From Streptomyces flavofungini (GTDB lineage: Bacteria > Actinomycetota > Actinomycetes > Streptomycetales > Streptomycetaceae): a stretch of 64,000 bases of DNA. Below the pieces are notes generated by a model. That model was not told the DNA's origin and made no database searches. It saw only the letters and a list, made by a program, of their open reading frames with translations. The position numbers were made by a program, and so were the translations under genes. Each line of letters begins with the position of its first letter. Positions within the stretch are counted from its first letter, which is position 1. Positions 34,905 through 44,958 of this stretch are shown piece by piece. The stretch is from positions 558,001 through 622,000 of the forward strand of contig NZ_CP128846.1 in NCBI RefSeq assembly GCF_030388665.1. Direction: 5' to 3'.

Positions 34905-36188
34905 TTGACCGATCCATGGGTAGCTCTGGAGTTCGGCACGGACCCCGCCGAGCAGGTCCGGACGATACGGAGCGCGCATGAGCGGTTCACGGCGGGAGGC
35001 ACCGTCACCCGCCCCGTGCGCTCCGTGGTGGCCGAGTCCTGGCGCCGCTCGGCGCGGGCGCGGGTCAGCCCGGAGGACACCGGAGCAGCGGTCGAACTGA
35101 CGGCCGGGGACCTGGGGGCGTATCGGGCGGACCATCCGCTGTCGCGGGTGATGCCGGTGTTCCGCGAGCTGATGGGCGGCTTCGCCAAGGACGGTGAGCA
35201 CCTCCTGGCGGTGTGTGACGCGCACGGCCGGCTGCTATGGGTCGAGGGGCACCCTGCCACCCGGCGGCGGGCGGGGCGGATGAACTTCGTCCCGGGTGCG
35301 CGGTGGGCGGAGTCGGCGATGGGCACGAACGCCCCGGGAACGGCGGTCGCCGTGGACAGGCCGGTGCAAGTGTTCGCGACGGAGCACTTCGTGCGCAGGG
35401 TGCAGCCCTGGACGTGTGCGGCCGCCCCCGTGCACGACCCCCGCTCCGGCCGGCTTCTCGGGGCCGTCGACATCACCGGCGGGGACGGCTTGGCGCACCC
35501 GCACAGCCTGGCCTTCGTGCAGGCGGTGGCGCGGGCGGCGGAGTCCCAACTGGCGCTCCTGTCACCGCCGGTGGAGATGGACGGTACGTGGGAGCTGACG
35601 GCGCTGGGGCGCGACGAAGCGTTGCTCGTGGCGAACGGTCGCAAGCTGCGGCTGAGCCGGCGGCACAGCGAGATCCTGGTGCTGCTCGCCCGGCACCCGG
35701 AGGGGCTGACGGGTGATGAGTTGCTGTGCGCGCTGTACGAGGACGAGTCGGTGACGCCTGTGACCTTGCGGGCGGAGTTGGCGCGGCTGCGGCAGGTACT
35801 CGGGCCAGAGATGTTGCGGTCCCGCCCGTACCGCCTGGCGGTACGGGTCACGTCGGATGGGGAGGTGGTGGAGCGGAGACTGGGGTGCGGAGCGGTGACA
35901 GCGGCGATGGCCGGGTACGCGGGGCCGCTGCTTCCGGGGTCGCAGGCGCCGGCCGTGGCGCGGTTGCGGCGGCGGCTGACCGACCAGGTGCGGGCGGCGC
36001 TCATCGCGCGGGGCGACCCCGATCTCCTGTCGGACTGGGTGCACGCGCCGTGGGGCGAGGACGACGCGGAGGTGTGGCGGGCTCTGGCGGCGGTGCGGCC
36101 AACGGCGCCCGTGGTGGCGAGGTTGCGCTCCCTCGACAGAGAGCTGACGGCCGACGCGGCGGACTCGACCTGCCGACACCGCCGGTAG
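34905..36188 (+). CDS. GAF/winged-helix activator of the aldehyde dehydrogenase
   Basis: A 427-residue regulator beginning at TTG (GGGGAGGAC just upstream). The first ~170 residues form an atypical GAF/sensor part (ESWRRSARARVSPE, then ADHPLSRVMPVFRELMGGFAKDGEHLLAVCDAHGRLLWVEGHP). The ~90-residue middle (LGAVDITGGDGLAHPHSLAFVQAVARAAESQLAL) is followed by a winged-helix DNA-binding region, LTALGRDEALLVANGRKLRLSRRHSEILVLLARHPEGLTGDELLCALYEDES, resembling the AcoR-like regulators that control acetoin/aldehyde genes. Located upstream of and in the same direction as the ALDH gene, with a 295-bp gap, its target is likely that gene. Confidence 0.75.
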   Translation: MTDPWVALEFGTDPAEQVRTIRSAHERFTAGGTVTRPVRSVVAESWRRSARARVSPEDTGAAVELTAGDLGAYRADHPLSRVMPVFRELMGGFAKDGEHLLAVCDAHGRLLWVEGHPATRRRAGRMNFVPGARWAESAMGTNAPGTAVAVDRPVQVFATEHFVRRVQPWTCAAAPVHDPRSGRLLGAVDITGGDGLAHPHSLAFVQAVARAAESQLALLSPPVEMDGTWELTALGRDEALLVANGRKLRLSRRHSEILVLLARHPEGLTGDELLCALYEDESVTPVTLRAELARLRQVLGPEMLRSRPYRLAVRVTSDGEVVERRLGCGAVTAAMAGYAGPLLPGSQAPAVARLRRRLTDQVRAALIARGDPDLLSDWVHAPWGEDDAEVWRALAAVRPTAPVVARLRSLDRELTADAADSTCRHRR

Positions 36189-36483
36189 ACCCCGGGCCGC
36201 GCGGGTCGCGGCTGCCGTCACCGTCACCTGCGCCATCGCTGCCGCTGCCGCGCCGCTGCCGGCGCCGTCACCGCCGCCGCCGAAGGCCGTCGCCGACAGC
36301 GCGCCCACCGGGCCCGCCGCGCCCCGACCTCACGCCCCAGTCCCCGCCCCCCCAGACCCACGCCCCACGCCGCTGGCCCCACGCCGCTGGCCGCTGGCCG
36401 CAACGTACTTGCAACCTCCCTCTCCCTAACCTCCGGCGGAGAGCTGCCCAATGGCGGGCGGCGTGTCCGGGGAGGCAGTCAAG

Positions 36484-38007
36484 ATGGCCCGTTACGCAGC
36501 GCCCGGTACGGAGGGCGCAGTCGTCGCCTATGAGGCCCGGTACGACCACTTCATCGGAGGGGAGTATGTGGCGCCGGCGCGGGGGCAGTACTTCGAGAAC
36601 CCGAGCCCGGTGAACGGACAGCCGTTCACCGAGATCGCCCGGGGCACGACCGAGGACGTGGAGCGCGCCCTGGACGCGGCACACGCGGCGGCGCCCACGT
36701 GGGGGCGTACGTCCGTGGGTGAGCGCGCGGCCATCCTGAGGCAGATCGCCGACCGCATGGAGGCCGGGCTCGAAGCCCTGGCGGTGGCGGAGAGCTGGGA
36801 GAACGGCAAGCCGGTGCGGGAGACGCTCGCCGCCGACATTCCCCTGGCCATCGACCACTTCCGCTACTTCGCGGGGGTGATCCGCGCGCAGGAGGGGTCC
36901 CTCAGCGAGGTCGACGACGACACCGTCGCGTACCACTTCCACGAGCCGTTGGGCGTGGTGGCGCAGATCATCCCGTGGAACTTCCCGATCCTGATGGCGA
37001 CGTGGAAGCTGGCGCCCGCGCTCGCCGCCGGCAACACGGTCGTCCTGAAGCCGGCCGAGCAGACGCCGGCGTCGATCCACGTCTGGCTGAGCCTCGTCAG
37101 CGACCTGTTGCCGCCCGGCGTCGTCAACGTCGTCAACGGTTTCGGTGTGGAGGCGGGCAAGCCACTGGCGTCGAGTCCGCGCGTCGCGAAGGTCGCCTTC
37201 ACCGGTGAGACGACGACGGGGCGGCTGATCATGCAGTACGCCTCGGAGAACATCAAGCCGGTGACCCTGGAGCTCGGCGGCAAGAGCCCGAACATCTTCT
37301 TCGACGACGTGTGGGCCGCCGACGACGACTTCCGCGACAAGGCGCTCGAGGGCTTCACGATGTTCGCGCTCAACCAGGGCGAGGTCTGTACGTGTCCGTC
37401 GCGGGCGCTGATCCAGCGCGGTCACTACAGCGAGTTCGTGGAGGCGGCGATCGCCAGGACCGAGGCGATCAAGCCGGGGCATCCGCTCGACACGAACACG
37501 ATGATCGGCGCCCAGGCCTCCAACGACCAGTTGGAAAAGATCCTTTCGTACCTGGACATCGGCCAGCAGGAAGGTGCGAAGGTCCTGACCGGCGGACAGC
37601 GCATCACGTACGACGGCGAGCTGGCAGGTGGGTGGTACGTCCAGCCCACGATCTTCGAGGGCGCCAACCGGATGCGGATCTTCCAGGAGGAGATCTTCGG
37701 CCCCGTCGTGTCGGTGGCGTCGTTCAACGACTTCGACGACGCCATCAAAATCGCCAACGACACGCTGTACGGGCTCGGAGCCGGGGTCTGGACGCGGGAC
37801 ATCAACACCGCGTACCGCGCAGGACGTTCGATCCAGGCGGGCCGCGTGTGGACGAACTGCTACCACGCGTACCCGGCACACGCGGCGTTCGGCGGCTACA
37901 AGCAGTCCGGGATCGGCCGTGAGACACACAAGATGATGCTGGAGCACTACCAGCAGACGAAGAACCTCCTGGTGTCATACTCGCCGAAGAAGCTCGGCTT
38001 CTTCTAG
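36484..38007 (+). CDS. NAD-dependent aldehyde dehydrogenase (ExaC/AcoD-type)
   Basis: A 507-residue ALDH. The general base Glu263 is in [11 protein letters not shown], the nucleophile Cys302 in [11 protein letters not shown], with the cofactor region [34 protein letters not shown] and FTGETTTGR. The family oxidises acetaldehyde and related aldehydes to acids; in the same class are ExaC and AcoD. The ATG at 36484 follows GGGGAGGCAGTCAAG. It is cotranscribed only with itself: a strong terminator follows. Its upstream neighbour is the likely activator. Confidence 0.92.
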   Translation: MARYAAPGTEGAVVAYEARYDHFIGGEYVAPARGQYFENPSPVNGQPFTEIARGTTEDVERALDAAHAAAPTWGRTSVGERAAILRQIADRMEAGLEALAVAESWENGKPVRETLAADIPLAIDHFRYFAGVIRAQEGSLSEVDDDTVAYHFHEPLGVVAQIIPWNFPILMATWKLAPALAAGNTVVLKPAEQTPASIHVWLSLVSDLLPPGVVNVVNGFGVEAGKPLASSPRVAKVAFTGETTTGRLIMQYASENIKPVTLELGGKSPNIFFDDVWAADDDFRDKALEGFTMFALNQGEVCTCPSRALIQRGHYSEFVEAAIARTEAIKPGHPLDTNTMIGAQASNDQLEKILSYLDIGQQEGAKVLTGGQRITYDGELAGGWYVQPTIFEGANRMRIFQEEIFGPVVSVASFNDFDDAIKIANDTLYGLGAGVWTRDINTAYRAGRSIQAGRVWTNCYHAYPAHAAFGGYKQSGIGRETHKMMLEHYQQTKNLLVSYSPKKLGFF

Positions 38008-38018
38008 AGGCACGAGAA

Positions 38019-38056
38019 AAGGCGCCTGACCTGGGCTTTTGCCCGTCAGGCGCCTT
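38019..38056 (+). terminator. Strong terminator of the aldehyde dehydrogenase gene
   Basis: A perfect 12-bp stem AAGGCGCCTGAC (38019-38030) pairs with GTCAGGCGCCTT (38045-38056), loop CTGGGCTTTTGCCC, starting 12 nt after the stop. It is the last backbone feature before the integrase-borne island. Confidence 0.85.
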
Positions 38057-38136
38057 CCGCTCGGCCCGCTCAGCACAGAGCCTGGTTTGCGTTGTAACTC
38101 CCAGTTTCTCCCTCCGCTATCGCGTTCCTGACCAGC

Positions 38137-38158
38137 TCTTCCGGTCTATTTCCGGTCC
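38137..38158. repeat. Direct repeats beside the integrase gene
   Basis: TTCCGGTCTA followed by TTCCGGTCCA as an 11-bp direct repeat, just beyond the integrase stop. Similar TTCCGGTC repeats occur near the integrase end of Streptomyces integrative elements and are plausible arm-type binding sites; the attachment core itself was not identified. Confidence 0.45.
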
Positions 38159-38168
38159 AGATCCCGGC

Positions 38169-39557
38169 TCACCCGGCAGACGCCCCGCCCTGGCTGACGC
38201 GGTCCCACTCCGCCATGGACTGCTCGATGAGGCGGTTGGCCTGCTCCCGGACGCCGTCCAGGAACTTGGCGTAGTGACGGAAGAGGACCTCGATGCTCTG
38301 ACCCGCGCGGCGAGCGCATTCGGCCGGGTCCACACCGGAGTACAGCCAGAACGAGATCCCGGCGTGCCGGAGGTCGTAGGGCCGCTTGGCCAGGCCGGAG
38401 GCGAGTTCCGTGCGGGTCAGGACATACTTCCGTGCCCGTGCCCACGTCGTGCCGTACGCGGCTGCGTCCACGTAGTTGCCGGCCTGGTTCCGGAACAGCC
38501 GACCGTCCGGCGCCACACCGAACCGTTCGATGTGTGCGAGGAGCATGCGCACGAACTGCGGAGGGATGGGCACAGGCCGGGTTGCAGTAGCCGCACGGCG
38601 CTTGAGCGAGTGCACCTCGTGCACCGCGCCGTCGTCCGTCCACTCCTTTCCCGCAGTGACGACGCCGCCCGACAGGTTGAGCATCCCCCACCCGGTCTCG
38701 GGCAGATGGCACTGCTCGCGCCGGAGGTGGATGACCTCCGCCGGTCGCATGGCCGCGTAGTACATGCAGCCGAAGAACGCCTCCAGGTGAGGACCGCGCC
38801 CACGCAGTTCGGCGACCGCCGTGAGCAGGCGGGCGACCTGAGCCGGATTGGGGACGGCAGCCGGGTCCACTTCCTCGTTGACCGCCGGAGCGCTCCACCG
38901 GAGCCCCTTGAGGGGGTTCTCCGTGAAGTAACCTTTCTCCACAGCGGTGTTGAGAACTTCGTTGAACGCAGCCCGCTTGCGCCGCGCCGTCTTGGCCGCA
39001 GCGGCCTTGCCGTCCACCTTGCGACACAGAGCGTCCAATGCCCGGCGCAGTACATCGGCTGCCGCAAGAGCGCTGACCGGCAGGGAGTTCCGCCTAATCC
39101 AGTCCAGCGCCTTCCGCCACTCCTCGGTCGGCTCCTGGGCCCATGCGTTCTTGTTGAACGCCCACGAGTACAGAGCACGCCGCAGCACCCGCGGCTCCGG
39201 ATAACTTGCACCCCGGTGCACCAGGGCAGGCGTGATCGTGGCGAATGCGTCGGCCAGAGTGCGGCGGGTGTTTCCCGGCGTACGGTCCCACCGCTGGTCG
39301 AGGTATTCGTGGGCAAGGTCGTACCACGTCGTCCGCTGCTTAATAGCCCGCAGCTCGGACGCCGGCAGGCCCGTGTGCTCGTCGAACGGCTCGCCCTCGC
39401 GCGCCGCCGTCATGAGCTTCGCATGCCTGCTCTCGGCGAGCCCGACAGTGCTGAACGATTCTGAATTCTCGCGCCCGTTGACCGTCCACCGCACCTGGAA
39501 ACGGCTGCGCCGGCCAGGGCGCTCGCGTATGTCCCAGAAGCGGACGTTGTAGCTCAT
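38169..39557 (-). CDS. int: Tyrosine-type integrase of an integrative element
   Basis: A 462-residue phage-type integrase with the DNA-binding SAM-like region (residues ~75-220) and catalytic domain. Arg271 is in MYYAAMRPAEVIHL, the LRHAG box gives Arg397/His398 (RPYDLRHAGISFWLYSG), and nucleophile Tyr429 is in LFRHYAKFL. It catalyses site-specific recombination between attP and a chromosomal attB. The ATG (39557) overlaps the upstream small gene by ATGA. This int/xis arrangement is the hallmark of pSAM2-like AICE or island elements. Confidence 0.92.
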   Translation of the reverse strand: MSYNVRFWDIRERPGRRSRFQVRWTVNGRENSESFSTVGLAESRHAKLMTAAREGEPFDEHTGLPASELRAIKQRTTWYDLAHEYLDQRWDRTPGNTRRTLADAFATITPALVHRGASYPEPRVLRRALYSWAFNKNAWAQEPTEEWRKALDWIRRNSLPVSALAAADVLRRALDALCRKVDGKAAAAKTARRKRAAFNEVLNTAVEKGYFTENPLKGLRWSAPAVNEEVDPAAVPNPAQVARLLTAVAELRGRGPHLEAFFGCMYYAAMRPAEVIHLRREQCHLPETGWGMLNLSGGVVTAGKEWTDDGAVHEVHSLKRRAATATRPVPIPPQFVRMLLAHIERFGVAPDGRLFRNQAGNYVDAAAYGTTWARARKYVLTRTELASGLAKRPYDLRHAGISFWLYSGVDPAECARRAGQSIEVLFRHYAKFLDGVREQANRLIEQSMAEWDRVSQGGASAG

Positions 39558-39751
39558 CGCCAAGTGTCAGAATCTCTCTCGCATGCTTCCCACCAGGCGT
39601 CCAGGTCTGCGCGACGGCACCGGAGTTCGCCATTGGGCAACTTGATCATGTGGGGTGCTTGCCCGCGAGCGCGCATTCGGTAGAACGCTGACGGACTCAT
39701 ACGGATCTCCGCCAGAACCTCGGCGAGCTTCAGCGCGGGAGGGCGAGCCAT
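39554..39751 (-). CDS. AlpA/excisionase-type helix-turn-helix protein
   Basis: A 65-residue protein MARPPALKLAEVLAEIRMSPSAFYRMRARGQAPHMIKLPNGELRCRRADLDAWWEACERDSD. The turn-helix RMSPSAFYRMRARGQAP followed by the wing IKLPNGELRCRRADLDAWW matches small AlpA/Xis-like proteins. Such proteins direct integrases toward excision or activate them. The overlap with int makes co-expression obligatory. Confidence 0.85.
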   Translation of the reverse strand: MARPPALKLAEVLAEIRMSPSAFYRMRARGQAPHMIKLPNGELRCRRADLDAWWEACERDSDTWR

Positions 39752-40193
39752 GCAATATCACCTTCGTGTTGGTAAAGGCTTCATGCCAGAAATCCAGGCA
39801 CGCATACGCAGCACAGCTCCCCAGCTCTGCATGGCCGCACATCATGGAGCGGACGGGAAGAGGCAGCGCGGCATCGAGGATCGAAGCAGCGTGGTTTTCC
39901 TCACGGCACTCGGGCGAGCGGTCCGGAGGGGGGAAATTGCGTAGCGGGCGGCCTTAGCCGTGGCATGAAAGCGCGGTCATTGACGTATCAGCAGGTGGCA
40001 ACATCCGCGCTACTACCTCCTCGCGAATGCGTGCGGCGCTGCCAGCTGCGTTCGCCACGGCCCCGCCGCCAAGCACAGCCGGGTGCGAACACCATCAATG
40101 CTCTGGAGAATCCCCGGTTTCGCTAACCGGGGATCGTCTGCTATGTATCGCGCAGCACGAAGGGAAGCACCCCTGGCGCTCGTGCCGCCTGCT
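39752..40193. other. Intergenic stretch with a terminator
   Basis: About 440 bp between xis and the next gene. It lacks any open frame with recognisable content. The only clear structure is the hairpin at 40110-40134 that belongs to the downstream minus-strand gene. Confidence 0.6.
40110..40134 (-). terminator. Hairpin after the membrane/wHTH gene
   Basis: A perfect 10-bp stem ATCCCCGGTT / AACCGGGGAT with a TCGCT loop, 60 bp beyond the stop at 40194, in a position for termination of that gene. Confidence 0.7.
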
Positions 40194-40805
40194 TCAGGAA
40201 GCCAGTCGATAGGACCGGAGAACGGGGGGCGCTCCATCCGTGAACAGCATCAGAAGCCCGTCATCGGTGAGTCGGCTGAGGCTACGGGCCACCACGCGCT
40301 CGGAGGAGCCAAGGGCTTGGGCGACGTGTCGAGTTGCGGCTCCGGGGTGCACCGCGATGTGCGCGAGGACCGCTCGATCACGACGGTAGCCCCGTTGCAC
40401 CAGGTCCTCGCCGAACAGTCCGGCCGCGCAGACGCATAGGCACAGCGCCGCGGCAAGGGCACCGTATTCTTCCGTCTCCTGTGCGGTCCACGCATTCAGA
40501 GCGCCGAGCGCCAAGAGGATGGGGGCGGTGAAGCGGGCGGATCGGAGGGCGGGATTCGACAGATTTGCCTCCTTGAGACAGGCCTCGGCGGTGAGACCGA
40601 TTAGGACGGGAGTAAGGGGCTGCCAAGGTACTCGACCTGTCTGCCGGATGGCCCGGAGGTCCGTTCCCTTGGCTGACCAGGTGTTTTCCGGGACGTTGTA
40701 CGTTGACATGGTCTCGGAGGAGGTTCCAGTCCCTTGGGGCTCTTTCTCGTCTGCCGTGGGCGAATCCGCGCCGAGCGCGCTGCGGGCAGCGACTCCGTTG
40801 ACCAA
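40194..40805 (-). CDS. Membrane protein with a C-terminal winged helix
   Basis: Up to 203 residues. A disordered, acidic start (TTG at 40805; an ATG at 40709 is also possible) leads to two hydrophobic stretches with PALRSARFTAPILLALGALNAWTA and YGALAAALCLCVCAAGLFGEDLV, then GYRRDRAVLAHIAVHPGAATRHVAQALGSSERVVARSLSRLTDDGLLMLFTDG, a winged-helix with clear MarR-like order. This arrangement, membrane part plus DNA-binding domain, resembles one-component sensors or island-encoded regulators. No clear family; the start is uncertain. Confidence 0.5.
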   Translation of the reverse strand: MVNGVAARSALGADSPTADEKEPQGTGTSSETMSTYNVPENTWSAKGTDLRAIRQTGRVPWQPLTPVLIGLTAEACLKEANLSNPALRSARFTAPILLALGALNAWTAQETEEYGALAAALCLCVCAAGLFGEDLVQRGYRRDRAVLAHIAVHPGAATRHVAQALGSSERVVARSLSRLTDDGLLMLFTDGAPPVLRSYRLAS

Positions 40806-41394
40806 CGGATCTCGGGCCTAACCGCCCCCAGGTCAGGCGACGGCCCGTACTGGGGCGATAGCGCCTTGCCCTGTGTTCTCCGCCCTCTGCTCTTCGCGCG
40901 AGGCGGAGGCTTCTCCGCGAACGGGCTTCCCCGCGATTGATCTTGGCCACAGGTGGGGGCATGGCGAACGCTGCGCGAGCCGGGTGCGTACGCGTACTGC
41001 TGGCTGAAGGCGCTGGAGGGCGAGGCCCGGCCGGCGGAGGTGGAGCTTGCTGGGGGCGGCCCGGTGACGGAGGGTGCCGGGCTCGGGGCTGCGTGGGGGT
41101 CAAGACCGCCTGAGCTGATTGGCGGGAATGACCGCTTACTTCCCGCCTTGCTCAGCTTGGCGGCTTTCGGTCCTTCTACAAGCTTGCGATCGACGTCAAG
41201 GTGGACAGCACCGGTGGTGACCCCGCCGCCGCCCGGAGAGCCAGGAGAGGAAGCGACGATGCCTCCGATGCCGATCAAGCCCGGTGTCTACAGGTTCTAC
41301 GCCCACATCATCGGCCCCCGGCCCTCCTCACGGCCCGCCCGCACGCTCTCCAGCACGGGCTTCCCGTCGCCACCGACCGCCCGGAGTACGGCTT
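40806..41394. other. Degenerate stretch without intact genes
   Basis: No protein-coding gene is supported. The + strand has coding-like fragments (WRTLREPGAYAYCWLKALEGEARPAEVELAGG near 40955-41050; FYKLAIDVKVDSTGG near 41178) in different frames, probably gene debris. The right end joins the truncated IS21 transposase. Confidence 0.5.
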
Positions 41395-42074
41395 GTCCAC
41401 CCCGGTCTTCAGGTTGTCCGGGACCAGACGCCGCGGGACACCGCCGAAGAAGCGGAAGGCTTCCGCATGCGCGAGCGTCCAGGCGTGCTGGTCCATGTGC
41501 TGCACCGGACGGACGAACATGTGTCGCGAGGCGGGAAGCACCATCACGAACGCCCAGATCCGGTGCCGTTTCCCCGTAGCCGGATTGATCCACTGCCCCA
41601 GGAAGCCGTAGTCGATCTGGGACTCCGAGCCCGGCTCGACAGCATCCCGCAGCACCGTGACCTTCGAGCGGGCCGCCTCGTCGGCAGGTTCTCATGCACC
41701 CAGCGGCGGAACGTCGACAAGGACACCTTCAACTTGCCCTCGTCCCGCAGCCGTTGATGGATCGTGGTGACCGTGGTGGTCTCCAGCAGGGACTTGACGT
41801 GATCGCGGTGCGGCTCGATCTCTCCCCACCGCACCTGGTTCAGCTTCCGGCTGGCCAGCTCCGGGAACCAGCTCTTGAGCTGCTTGGCCCAGTCCGCCTC
41901 GCTCATGGGCGGCCCGCCCGGGGTGATCCCGGCGGCCTCCGCCGGCGCCAGGTACTTCCTGACCGTCTTGCGGTCCACCCCCAGCGAGACGGACACCTGG
42001 CTCTTTGAGCGGCCGGCGTACCAGTGCACGTAAATCTCGACGATGTCGACCACGGTGAACGTTCTCCTTGCCAT
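41395..42074 (-). pseudogene. IS21-family transposase IstA, frameshifted and truncated
   Basis: The minus strand begins MARRTFTVVDIVEIYVHWYAGRSKSQVSVSLGVDRKTVRKYLAPAEAAGITPGG, the HTH head of an IS21 IstA. After WVHENLP (about 41690) the frame slips and continues in the next one with VLRDAVEPGSESQIDYGFLGQWINPATGKRHRIWAFVMVLPASRHMF...FGGVPRRLVPDNLKTGVDKP. It then breaks off about 41395 where unrelated sequence starts. IstB is absent, so the element is not functional. Confidence 0.85.
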
Positions 42075-42325
42075 CCGGTGTGTCTGTCGACCTCTCGGTT
42101 CGCAGGTCGAGGGACCGTGACGTCTCCGAGAGGGCCAGGACCCTCAACCCGGCACCGGCATGCCCATGGGGAACCCGACGGATACGCAAGGAAGATCCAA
42201 CAGATACTCAAACCACCCGAAACAGGGAACATCGGGCCAGTTCGAGCGCGGTCACGAGCACCATCAACGGTCAGCGTCCCCCTGGGGAATCGTGACCGCC
42301 GGGGTGGGGAATTAGGTGACGCCGA

Positions 42326-42610
42326 TCATGCAGATTGTGGGTAATTGTTTGACCGCTCACACCGGGTGGACTTCACTCCGGCCATGGTGTCGATGGCCCG
42401 ACCCCAGGTGGTGCACGCCTGCTCGATGTGGCCCTGCTTGGCCTGCTGTTCGGCCTGGGCGACCAGGTCGAGGGCGATGATCCGCGCGTAGGTGGTGCCC
42501 GGGCGGCTGGCGGTGGCGGCCGCGTAGCTGCGGGCGGAGTTGGCCCTGTCGCCGAGCGTCTCGAAAACCTTGGCGGTGCGCGAGTGGACAGTGGCGGCCG
42601 GCGGGCACAT
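42326..42610 (-). pseudogene. C-terminal fragment of a TPR-type regulator
   Basis: The last ~94 residues, HSRTAKVFETLGDRANSARSYAAATASRPGTTYARIIALDLVAQAEQQAKQGHIEQACTTWGRAIDTMAGVKSTR, match the TPR C-terminus of large Streptomyces XRE-type regulators. No DNA-binding domain precedes it; the fragment begins near 42610 in decayed sequence. It is a stub. Confidence 0.5.
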
Positions 42611-42813
42611 GGTGTGAATCGAGCTGTCGGCGCGGCACCCTTTTCTGTGACGGTCCGTTGTGCCCGCGGCGCACGTTCGTCGACCAGGTCGCGAGGGGTG
42701 ACTGTCCGCTATGGCCGACGAACGCCCCTGTCGCGGCCTACTGTTCGCGTGACCTGTCCCGGCGGTTCTCCACCGCGATCCGGTCCGGTAGCGAGTGTCA
42801 GTAAGGGGCAAAG

Positions 42814-44958
42814 TCACGCGGGGCAGGCGGGCTCGGTGGGCTGATCAGGCAGGTATACGGCATTCTCCGCGGGGGTGAGGTCGCGGGCAATGGCCTTGCA
42901 GATCATCTTGATCTCGGTGTCCGGACCGATGTGAGACCACAGCCGCGCGGTGTTGCCAGCGTTGCCCGTTGCGAGGGTGCGCCCGTCGGGACTGAACGCC
43001 ACCGAACTCACGGCGCTGGTGTGGTCAGTGAGGATGGTGAGGGTCTTGCTGGTGGCCGTATCCCACAGCCGCACGGTGTCGTCTTTGCTGGCGGTGGCCA
43101 GAGTGTGCCCGTCGGGACTGAACGCCACCGAGGACACGCTGCCGGTGTGGCCGGCGAGGGTGGCACGTTCCTTGCCGGTGGCCGCATCCCATAGTCGCGC
43201 GGTGTGATCGCTGCTGGCGGTGGCGAGGGTGCGCCCGTCGGGGCTGAACACCACCGACCGCACGCTACCGGTGTGGCCGGCGAGGGTGGCGCGTTCTTTG
43301 CCGGCGGCCACGTCCCATAGCCGAACATTATTGTCAGCGTCGTTCGTGGCGAGGGTGTGCCCGTCGGGACTGAACACCACCGACCACACGGTGAGGCTGT
43401 CGCTGTCGGTGAGGACAGCACGTTGCTTGCCGGTGGCCACATCCCACCGCCGCACGGTCTCGTCGGCGCTGGCGGTGGCGAGGGTGTGCCCGTCGGGACT
43501 GAACGCCACCGAGAGCACGTCGTCTTGGTGGCCGGTGAGGGTGATGCGTTGCTTGCCGGTGGCCGTATCCCACAGCCGCGCGGTGTCGTCTTTGCTGGCG
43601 GTGGCGAGGGTGCGCCCGTCGGGACTGAACACCACCGAGGACACGCTGCCGGTGTGGCCGGCGAGGGTGGCACGTTCCTTGCCGGTGGCCGCATCCCACA
43701 GCCGCGCGGTGTGATCGCTGCTGGCGGTGGCCAGAGTGCGCCCGTCGGGACTGAACGCCGCCGAGCGAGCGTAGCCAGTGTGGCCGGTGAGGGTGGTGCG
43801 TTTCTTGCCCGTGGCCGTACCCCACAGCCGAACCGTGTCGTATTCGCCGGTGGCAAAAGTGCGCCCGTCGGGACTGAACACCACCGAGAGCGCGAAGCTG
43901 GTGTGGCCGGCGAGCGGGCTGCGTTGCTTGCTGGTGGCCGTATCCCACAGCCGAACGGTGCGGTCGGCGCTGGCGGTGGCCAGGGTGTGCCCGTCTGGAC
44001 TGAACGCCACCGAGTGCACGTCGTCTTGGTGGCCGGTGAAGGTGGTGCGTTTCTTGCCGGTGGCTGCATCCCACAGCCGAACCGTGTCGTCTTCGCCGGC
44101 GGTGGCCAGAGTGCGCCCGTCGGGACTGAACGCCACCGACCGCACGCTGCCGGTGTGACCGGTGAGGCGATGACGCAGAGGAAGGCTCGCGGCGGCGCTG
44201 AGACTGCCGGTGGCTTCCGCGGTCGGGCTGGTGCGGTAGGCGCTGACCGCGAGGAGGGATGCGAGATCGGGGTTGGTGCTGATCAGAGAGGCGGACCGGG
44301 AGGCGAGTTGCCGGGACTGGGCGGCCTGCCGTTGGGTGTCGGCTGTCTGCCGGGCAGTGATCGCTGTCTGCCGCTGCCAGAAGGCCACCCCCGAGGCGAT
44401 CAGGGCGAGGGCAAGGACGGTAGCCAGGACGGCGTTGAGGCGCCTGCTGCGCCGGATGACGGTCTGCTGGTGGCGGCGTCCGGCGTCGAGGAAGGCTTGG
44501 AGGTCAGCCGGCAGGCGGCGACGGTCCGACCAGTCCATGCCCTCGGCGAGGACGGTTCCGGCGGGCAGGTCCTGGGGGTGGCGGTGTTCCTGCCAGCGGG
44601 CGTGCTGGGTACGGGCGCGGTGGAGCCAGTCCTGGAACCGGGTGTCCTGCTCGACCCACATGCGCAGGGTGTCCCAGTCGCGGATGAGCGCGTCGTGGAT
44701 CAGCTCGGCCACCGGAGTCCCCTCCGCGTCGCCGGGCCGCCCCGGCTCACGCACCCGGTCGGTGGTGACGATGCGGTGGCAGGAGAGGACGGCCAGGACC
44801 TCGTCGACGGCCCGCAGCGCCTCGGGCGTACCGTCGACGGCGGCCAGGTCACGCAGTTCGTCGAGCGGGAGCTGCTGGCGCGCCGCCGGGATGTGCAGGG
44901 CCCCATCAGCAGGGCGGACCAGGGCCGTCAGGATCCGCTGCGCGATGCCCTGCTGCAT
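42814..44958 (-). CDS. WD40-repeat protein, probably the C-terminal half of an nSTAND NTPase
   Basis: A 714-residue product. The first ~170 residues ([32 protein letters not shown]...[17 protein letters not shown]) are the helical end of a STAND-like ATPase; [47 protein letters not shown] is the TM/coil linker typical of nSTAND-WD40 proteins. Ten WD repeats follow, such as [33 protein letters not shown]. The NTPase module that should precede is missing because the gene starts at 44958, directly adjoining the toxin gene. Propellers of this sort sense or bind partners in stress and defence systems; without ATPase it may be inert. Confidence 0.75.
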   Translation of the reverse strand: MQQGIAQRILTALVRPADGALHIPAARQQLPLDELRDLAAVDGTPEALRAVDEVLAVLSCHRIVTTDRVREPGRPGDAEGTPVAELIHDALIRDWDTLRMWVEQDTRFQDWLHRARTQHARWQEHRHPQDLPAGTVLAEGMDWSDRRRLPADLQAFLDAGRRHQQTVIRRSRRLNAVLATVLALALIASGVAFWQRQTAITARQTADTQRQAAQSRQLASRSASLISTNPDLASLLAVSAYRTSPTAEATGSLSAAASLPLRHRLTGHTGSVRSVAFSPDGRTLATAGEDDTVRLWDAATGKKRTTFTGHQDDVHSVAFSPDGHTLATASADRTVRLWDTATSKQRSPLAGHTSFALSVVFSPDGRTFATGEYDTVRLWGTATGKKRTTLTGHTGYARSAAFSPDGRTLATASSDHTARLWDAATGKERATLAGHTGSVSSVVFSPDGRTLATASKDDTARLWDTATGKQRITLTGHQDDVLSVAFSPDGHTLATASADETVRRWDVATGKQRAVLTDSDSLTVWSVVFSPDGHTLATNDADNNVRLWDVAAGKERATLAGHTGSVRSVVFSPDGRTLATASSDHTARLWDAATGKERATLAGHTGSVSSVAFSPDGHTLATASKDDTVRLWDTATSKTLTILTDHTSAVSSVAFSPDGRTLATGNAGNTARLWSHIGPDTEIKMICKAIARDLTPAENAVYLPDQPTEPACPA
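42955..44170 (-). repeat. Ten tandem near-identical ~126-bp units encoding WD40 blades
   Basis: Ten direct repeats of about 123-126 bp, each translating to the blade [TL]xGHxxxVxSVxFSPDGxTLATASxDxTxRLWDxATGKxR. Adjacent units share long identical stretches (for example CGCCCGTCGGGACTGAAC occurs in most units), which implies recent expansion or gene conversion. The repeat copy number may differ between strains. Confidence 0.85.

Noticed and set aside
38060..38170. Search for a tRNA gene serving as attB next to the integrase
   Set aside because: No cloverleaf, no TTCGA-like T-loop and no CCA-ready 3' end could be drawn; not reported as tRNA.
43357..44958. Long plus-strand frame that continues into the toxin
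   Set aside because: Its first ~530 residues are the antisense of the WD40 repeats (repetitive HRxHxxxVAGEGG); only the section from 44959 is toxin. The open frame is a consequence of the repeats, not a fused gene.
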